Below are positions 59,009-64,000 of a stretch of 64,000 bases of DNA, one piece after another. A model generated the notes under the pieces. The model did not search any database. It was not told the DNA's origin and saw only the letters and a program-made list of their open reading frames with translations. The stretch lies in NCBI GenBank assembly GCA_964648215.1, contig CAZYMF010000006.1, positions 1-64,000 of the forward strand, written 5' to 3'. This DNA is from CAZYMF01 sp964648215 (GTDB taxonomy: Bacteria > Desulfobacterota > Binatia > HRBIN30 > JACQVA1). Made by a program: the position numbers and the translations under genes. Each line of letters begins with the position of its first letter. Position 1 is the stretch's first letter.

Positions 59009-61552
59009 CTAGGCTCCTGCCACCGGCAGGAAAATTCGAGTTGCGGTCGCCCGCGTATCCTGTCCGGTGATGATGCCGTCGCCGTTGGCGTCCACGCCGG
59101 GGCCGATGCCGCAGACAACGTCGAGACCGCAGACGACGTTGCTGATGTCCTCGGGCCGACCGCGATCGACGGCGCCCGCCGCCCGCTGCGCCGCCACCAG
59201 ATCGGCGGCATTCACCCGGCCGTCGCCGTTGCCGTCTCCACGCAGGAGCGTCGGGCTGTTGGTGATATTCCGCAGCACCGAAACGTTCATCGCCGTGTTG
59301 GCGCTGTTCGCGGTCGCCACGTCGTACCGCCCGTCGCCGTCGAAGTCCGCTCCGACAATCGCCACGGGCTGGCGGCTGACGGTGATCGAGGCTCCGATGC
59401 GCTGGAAGCGGCCGGTCGTCTGCCCGTACGCCAACGAGACGTTGTTGGAGACCTGGTTGGCCACCGCCAGGTCCGGCCGGCCGTCGCCGTTGAGGTCACG
59501 AACGACCAGCGCCTGGGGCGTGTTTCCGGCGCCAGCAGAGCTGGTCAAGGTGAAGGCCCCCGCACCATTTCCCAGAAACACGTAGACAGCCTGAGCCATG
59601 GCCTCTGCCGCAGCCAGGTCTTCCTTGCCGTCACGGTCGGCGTCGACGGCCACCACGGCCACCGGCCCTCCCGTCCCCGGCTGCTGCACGGTAGGTCCCG
59701 CGGTGAAGCTCCCGGTGCCAGTGCCGAAGAGGACCGTCAGGCTGTTGGAGCTGTTGTTGGCGATCACGAGATCCTCGAACGCGTCGTTGTTGAACAGACC
59801 GACCGCAACCGACACCGGGGCGTTCTGCGTCGCAAAGGTGTTGCCCGTCTGGAAGGCCCCGTCCCCTGTGCCCAGGAAGATCGACACCGTGCCCGGATCG
59901 CCGATCGACACCACCGCCAGGTCCGGAATCCGGTCACGATTGAAATCCCCGACCGCGCAGGCCACCGGCTTGGCGGATGTGGGAACCGCGGGAGCGGAGG
60001 AGAAGGTGCCGTCGCCATGTCCCAGCAAGATGGAGATATTGGAGCTGTCGTTGTTCGTCGCCGCGACATCGAGATTGCCGTCGCGGTTGAAGTCGGCCAG
60101 CACGAGAGCACTCGTCCCTTGCCCGAGGGCCACATCGCTGGTCGGGACGAAACCGCCCAGGACCCGTGACAGATAGATCCGCAACGCGCCGCCACCGGCG
60201 GAGCTCAGGGCCACGGCAAGATCTGGAAGGCCATCGTTGTCGATATCGCCGGTGGCGACGGTCAGGACGTTGCTCCCGACTCCCAGGTCCTCCGTGCCCT
60301 GCAACTCGCCGTTGCCCTGGTTGAGAAACACGACCGCGCTTCCCAGCCCCTCGCCGAGGAAGTCGCCGGTCACGACGTCCGGCATCCCATCTTCGTTCAG
60401 GTCACCGACGGCGACCGACAGCGGCTCGCCGTCGGCGACAAACGTTCGCGCCGGCGCGAACGACCCGGTCCCATCGCCGAGCAGGACACTGGCATCGGCG
60501 CTGCGGCTGTTGCTGACCGCCACGTCGAGGTGACCGTCGTCGTTGAGATCCGCCACGGCCACATCCGAGGGGTTGTTGCCAGCGACGAAGCTGTCGTCGG
60601 CCGTGAAATTTCCATGGCCGTCGCCGAGCATGACCGTGATGCCGTTGGCGGTCGACACGATCAGGTCCTCGTGTCCGTCCTCATTGACATCGCCCGCAGC
60701 GACACCCGTGGCCGGAACTCCGACGTCAGAGTCGATGCGTGCGGAGAGATGGCCCGCGCCATCGCCGAGGAACACCGCCACGTTGTCCGAGCCGGCATTC
60801 GCCACGGCGACATCGTCGTGGTGGTCGCCGTTGAAGTCGGCGATCACCACCGCGGTCGACATGCTGCCCGCCAGCACCGGCGCCGGCTTATCGAACGTAC
60901 CGTCCCCGTGGCTGAGCAGGATGCTCAGCTCACCGTCGCCCTCCGCGCTCCCCTCGTTGACGATCGCGACGTCGGGACGGCCGTCATCGTTGAGATCGCC
61001 GACCGCCATTGCCCCCGGCCCCTCGACGGGATGGCACGTGCCGAGACCGGCTACCTCGCACTGATCCATGCCCTGCTGGTTGAGCACGTCGGGATCGCAG
61101 GCCGTGGCCGGGTCACCAGAGCAGGCACCCGGGAGCACGATCGGATCGCCGAGCTGGGTGAAGGAAGGAAAGGTGAGGTCGCCGTCACCCTTGAGCAGGG
61201 TAACGCTGCCCATGTTGGCGTTGCTGACCAACACGTCGGGAATCGTGTCGCCGTCGAAGTCGGCGACGGCCAGGCCCATCGGCACCGTGCCGGCATCGTA
61301 CCGGTCGACATAGTTGAGCACCCCCGAGCCGTCGCCGGTCATCACCGAGATCAAATTGGTGTCGGAGTCGGCGGTTATGACGTCGAGGTGATGGTCACCA
61401 TTGATGTCCGCCACCGCGATGGCCACCGGCCTCCCGTCGACGATCGTCGAGGCGGCAACGTTGAAGGTCGCCGAGCTCGGCGCCTGCGCCCAAATGATTG
61501 CGGGGATCAGCAGTACGCCGCACCCCACCAGCCCCAGCCGTAAAGCCCGCAT
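59009..61552 (-). CDS. Secreted FG-GAP/VCBS-repeat protein with C-terminal dockerin-like loops
   Basis: An 847-residue exported protein. The signal peptide is LGLVGCGVLLIPAIIWA. More than ten FG-GAP/VCBS repeats of the form DFNGDHHDDVAVANAGSDNV.VFLGDG follow, predicting a calcium-loaded beta-propeller. An insertion with Cys pairs (CSGDPATACDPDVLNQQGMD) lies near residue 150. The last 90 residues carry two calcium loops, GDGNGDGRVNAADLVAAQRA and GVDANGDGIITGQD, like a dockerin. It fits an adhesion or matrix protein. Confidence 0.9.
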   Translation of the reverse strand: MRALRLGLVGCGVLLIPAIIWAQAPSSATFNVAASTIVDGRPVAIAVADINGDHHLDVITADSDTNLISVMTGDGSGVLNYVDRYDAGTVPMGLAVADFDGDTIPDVLVSNANMGSVTLLKGDGDLTFPSFTQLGDPIVLPGACSGDPATACDPDVLNQQGMDQCEVAGLGTCHPVEGPGAMAVGDLNDDGRPDVAIVNEGSAEGDGELSILLSHGDGTFDKPAPVLAGSMSTAVVIADFNGDHHDDVAVANAGSDNVAVFLGDGAGHLSARIDSDVGVPATGVAAGDVNEDGHEDLIVSTANGITVMLGDGHGNFTADDSFVAGNNPSDVAVADLNDDGHLDVAVSNSRSADASVLLGDGTGSFAPARTFVADGEPLSVAVGDLNEDGMPDVVTGDFLGEGLGSAVVFLNQGNGELQGTEDLGVGSNVLTVATGDIDNDGLPDLAVALSSAGGGALRIYLSRVLGGFVPTSDVALGQGTSALVLADFNRDGNLDVAATNNDSSNISILLGHGDGTFSSAPAVPTSAKPVACAVGDFNRDRIPDLAVVSIGDPGTVSIFLGTGDGAFQTGNTFATQNAPVSVAVGLFNNDAFEDLVIANNSSNSLTVLFGTGTGSFTAGPTVQQPGTGGPVAVVAVDADRDGKEDLAAAEAMAQAVYVFLGNGAGAFTLTSSAGAGNTPQALVVRDLNGDGRPDLAVANQVSNNVSLAYGQTTGRFQRIGASITVSRQPVAIVGADFDGDGRYDVATANSANTAMNVSVLRNITNSPTLLRGDGNGDGRVNAADLVAAQRAAGAVDRGRPEDISNVVCGLDVVCGIGPGVDANGDGIITGQDTRATATRIFLPVAGA

Positions 61553-61576
61553 GCGAACCTCCTCTGCGTCTCCTCG

Positions 61577-62257
61577 TTAGCGTACCCAGTCGCCGATGCG
61601 CTCCCAGCGCGCCCAGCGATCGGTTCCGTCCGATGACCAGTAGATCAAAATGGCCTTGCCGCGGATCTCGTCGAAGCTGACGAATCCCCAGAAGCGGCTG
61701 TCGTAGCTGCGGTCACGGTTGTCGCCCATGACGAAGAAATGGTCGGGCGGCACGGTGACCGGGCCGAAGTTGTCTCGCGGCACTCCCCCACCCCTCTCGT
61801 CGACGCCGTCCGCGAAGTAGGCGTGAGGATCGTCGCGCGGCACGCCGTTGACGAACACGCGCTTGTTGCGAACTCGGATAACGTCGCCGGGCAGCCCGAT
61901 CACGCGCTTGATGAAATCCTTGCTCGGGTCGACCGGGTAGACGAAGACGATGACGTCGCCGGGCTGCGGCGTTCCGAAATGAACCAGATTCTCCCCGAGG
62001 ACCGGCATCCGAATGCCGTAGGCCAGCTTGTTCACCAGAATGTGGTCGCCGATCTGCAACGTCGGCAGCATCGAGCCGGAAGGAATCTTGAAAGCCTGGA
62101 CGATGAACGTGCGGACGAAGAGCGCAATCAGCAGCGCGACGACCAGCGCCTCGGCGTACTCCCGCGTCGTCGACTTGGCCGCCGGCGGCGCCGCGCTCTG
62201 GACCGCGGCGGGCGCGGGCAACGAGTCCGAGCGCTCCGATCCCGGGCGCGTGGTCAT
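61577..62257 (-). CDS. lepB: Signal peptidase I
   Basis: A 226-residue inner-membrane protease that removes signal peptides. One N-terminal membrane helix (about residues 37-55) is followed by catalytic Ser62 in IPSGSMLPTLQIGD and Lys117 in DFIKRVIGLPGD. The box GDNRDRSYDSRFWGFV is complete. The cytoplasmic N-terminus is Ala/Pro-rich. It follows lepA, the usual order, after a 66-nt gap. Confidence 0.97.
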   Translation of the reverse strand: MTTRPGSERSDSLPAPAAVQSAAPPAAKSTTREYAEALVVALLIALFVRTFIVQAFKIPSGSMLPTLQIGDHILVNKLAYGIRMPVLGENLVHFGTPQPGDVIVFVYPVDPSKDFIKRVIGLPGDVIRVRNKRVFVNGVPRDDPHAYFADGVDERGGGVPRDNFGPVTVPPDHFFVMGDNRDRSYDSRFWGFVSFDEIRGKAILIYWSSDGTDRWARWERIGDWVR

Positions 62258-62323
62258 CCTGGTGCCTTCTCTCGCAATCGCCTCAAAGCCTTTGAAAACC
62301 GCCGCAGTATAGACGATCGCACG

Positions 62324-64000
62324 TTAGGCTTCCACCTTCAGCACGGCCAGGAAGGCCTCCGGCGGGATCTCCACCCGGCCGACCTGCTTCATGCGTTTCT
62401 TCCCTTCCTTCTGCTTCTCCAGCAGTTTGCGCTTGCGCGTGATGTCGCCGCCGTAGCACTTGGCCGTGACGTTCTTGCGCAGTGCCCGCACGGTCTCGCG
62501 GGCGATGATCTTGCTCCCGATCGCCGCCTGGATGATCACCTCGAACATCTGCTGCGGGATGAGCTCCTTCATCTTCTCGGCCAGCTCGCGCCCGCGCAGG
62601 TAGGCGCGCTCGCGGTGAACGATGAGCGAGAGGGCATCGACCGGCTCGCCGTTGATGCGGACATCGAGCTTGATCAGGTCGCCCGGGCGCATGTCGAGAA
62701 ACTCGTAATCGAGCGAGGCGTAGCCCTTGCTGCAGGACTTCAGCCGGTCGTAGAAGTCGAGCACGATCTCGTTCAGCGGCAGCTCGTACACCACCGCCGC
62801 CCGGCCGCGGCCGAAGAACTTCAGCTCCCGCTGCTTGCCGCGCTTCTCCTCGCAGAGCTTGAGCACCGCGCCGAGGTAGGTCTCGGGCACGTGAACGGTG
62901 GCGAGAATGTAGGGCTCCTCGAAGGTGGCGATGCTCTGCGCGTCCGGCAGCTTGACCGGGCTGTCGACCAGCAGAACCTCGCCGCCGGTGGTGGTGACGC
63001 GATACTCCACGGTCGGGGCCGTGGTGATCAGAGTCAGGGCGAACTCGCGCTCGAGCCGTTCGCGGATCACGTCCATGTGCAGCAAGCCGAGAAACCCGCA
63101 ACGGAAGCCGAACCCCAGCGCCACCGACGTCTCCGGCTCGTAGGTGAACGAGGAGTCGTTGAGGCGCAGCTTCTCCACCGCTTCCCGCAGCGGTCCGTAC
63201 TGCGTGGTATCGGCCGGGTAGAGCCCGCTGAACACCATCGGCTTGACGGCCTTGAAGCCCGGGAACGGCACCGGTGTCGGCCGCTCGGCCTCGGTCATCG
63301 TGTCACCGATGCTGGTCTGCCGGATGTCCTTGATCGCGGCCATGAGAAAGCCGACCTCGCCGGCCTCGAGGGACTCGACCAGGGTCGCTCGCGGCGCGAA
63401 GACGCCGACGCGGGTCACCTCGAACTCGGCCCCGGTGGTCATCATCTGGATGCGCGTCCCCGGAGCCACCCGGCCGTCGAAGAGGCGCACGAGCACCACC
63501 GCGCCGTGATACGGGTCGAACCAGCTGTCGAAGATGAGCGCCTTCAGCGGCGCCGCGACGTCGCCGCCGGGCGGCGGGATCCGCCGCACGATCGCCTCGA
63601 GCACGTCTTCGGTGCCGACGCCCTCCTTGGCGCTCGCCAGCACCGCTTCCTGCGCATCGAGGCCGATGATCTCCTCGATCTCTCCCTTCACCCGCTCCGG
63701 ATCCGCCCCGGGCAGATCGATCTTGTTCAGCACCGGGACGATCTCGAGGTTGCTGTCGATGGCGAGGTAGGCGTTGGCCACCGTCTGCGCCTCGACCCCC
63801 TGGGACGCGTCCACCACCAGCAAGGCGCCCTCGCAGGCCGACAGGCTGCGGGAAACCTCGTAGGAGAAGTCGACGTGCCCCGGCGTGTCGATCAGGTTGA
63901 GCTGGTAGTCGTGCCCATCGCGCGCCCGGTAGCGCAACCGGACGGCGCTCGCCTTGATCGTGATGCCGCGCTCGCGCTCCAGGGCCATGCTGTCGAGGAT
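62324..64000 (-). CDS. lepA: Elongation factor 4 / LepA GTPase (partial, N-terminus outside window)
   Basis: At least 558 residues are visible, so only about 40 N-terminal residues, including the P-loop, lie beyond the right edge. Present are switch I MALERERGITIKASAVRL, switch II DTPGHVDFSYEVSRSL, NKIDLPGADPERVK and SAKEGVG. Domains II and III, the EF-G-like domain V (YEPETSVALGFGFRCGFLGL) and the LepA-specific C-terminal domain (CYGGDITRKRKLLEKQKEGKKRMK) are also visible. It back-translocates or remodels stalled ribosomes. Confidence 0.97.
   Translation of the reverse strand: MLDSMALERERGITIKASAVRLRYRARDGHDYQLNLIDTPGHVDFSYEVSRSLSACEGALLVVDASQGVEAQTVANAYLAIDSNLEIVPVLNKIDLPGADPERVKGEIEEIIGLDAQEAVLASAKEGVGTEDVLEAIVRRIPPPGGDVAAPLKALIFDSWFDPYHGAVVLVRLFDGRVAPGTRIQMMTTGAEFEVTRVGVFAPRATLVESLEAGEVGFLMAAIKDIRQTSIGDTMTEAERPTPVPFPGFKAVKPMVFSGLYPADTTQYGPLREAVEKLRLNDSSFTYEPETSVALGFGFRCGFLGLLHMDVIRERLEREFALTLITTAPTVEYRVTTTGGEVLLVDSPVKLPDAQSIATFEEPYILATVHVPETYLGAVLKLCEEKRGKQRELKFFGRGRAAVVYELPLNEIVLDFYDRLKSCSKGYASLDYEFLDMRPGDLIKLDVRINGEPVDALSLIVHRERAYLRGRELAEKMKELIPQQMFEVIIQAAIGSKIIARETVRALRKNVTAKCYGGDITRKRKLLEKQKEGKKRMKQVGRVEIPPEAFLAVLKVEA

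Overview
The window is high-GC bacterial DNA packed with genes on both strands. No rRNA, tRNA, CRISPR array, transposase or phage gene was recognised. The gene content fits a deltaproteobacteria-like lineage and is most suggestive of Candidatus Binatota (Desulfobacterota-related). The reasons are complete-looking F420 side-chain and deazaflavin genes, a WS/DGAT acyltransferase, many sigma-54 activators, an exopolysaccharide locus, and secreted proteins with long Thr-Pro linkers and dockerin-like loops. This placement is an inference from gene content, not a phylogenetic result.

Layout. (1) 1-10672, minus strand: an exopolysaccharide locus read from a divergent histidine kinase and an NtrC-type regulator into an ExeA-like ATPase with LysM and SPOR modules, a NusG-like antiterminator, an alkaline-phosphatase-superfamily enzyme, a GT4 glycosyltransferase, a Wza-like lipoprotein, a Wzz/GumC-like co-polymerase and a degenerate BY-kinase cut by the window edge. 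(2) 10995-16207, plus strand: a divergent regulatory block with a REC-AAA-histidine kinase fusion, an NtrC relative carrying GAFTDA, a REC-histidine kinase behind a sigma-54-type promoter, and an unknown protein. (3) 16287-20413: cofG-cofH-cofD-cofE for coenzyme F420, behind a good sigma-70 promoter. (4) 20451-31279: mixed metabolism and RNA modification (cysC, a fused etfBA, a cyclase-family lipoprotein, ttuB-ttuA-trmI for tRNA T-loop modification, a formyl-THF cyclo-ligase relative, a membrane histidine kinase, a DUF35-type protein) and a small XRE regulator behind a near-consensus sigma-54 promoter and a perfect palindrome. (5) 31390-41489, minus strand: an island of six secreted proteins, four of them tandem paralogues of a Cys-containing family I do not recognise, flanked by two dockerin/Thr-Pro-linker proteins with a shared C-terminal domain. 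(6) 41861-42844: an F420-type luciferase-like oxidoreductase. (7) 42865-53150, minus strand: a co-directional envelope, repair and translation-quality set (WS/DGAT, mutM, rsmA, tsaD, TPR lipoprotein, class A PBP, HtrA/Deg protease, DUF1844, htpX). (8) 53329-64000: a histidine kinase and a MltD-like transglycosylase on plus, then a CBS-domain protein, an NtrC regulator, a YqeY protein, an FG-GAP/dockerin secreted protein, lepB and lepA (cut by the window edge) on minus.

How it fits together. Three recognisable sigma-54 activators (8583, 12763, 57052) share the window with four -24/-12-like elements, at 14327, 21257, 30945 and 56905. These lie upstream of a REC-kinase, a small membrane protein, an XRE regulator and a CBS-domain protein. 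This points to a sigma-54-centred network around surface polysaccharide production, but the activator-to-target pairings are not visible in the sequence. The most original material is the secreted-protein island (31390-41489), then the sigma-54/palindrome XRE switch, the REC-AAA-kinase fusion, and a TtuB-like sulfur carrier whose C-terminal Gly-Gly is followed by seven more residues.
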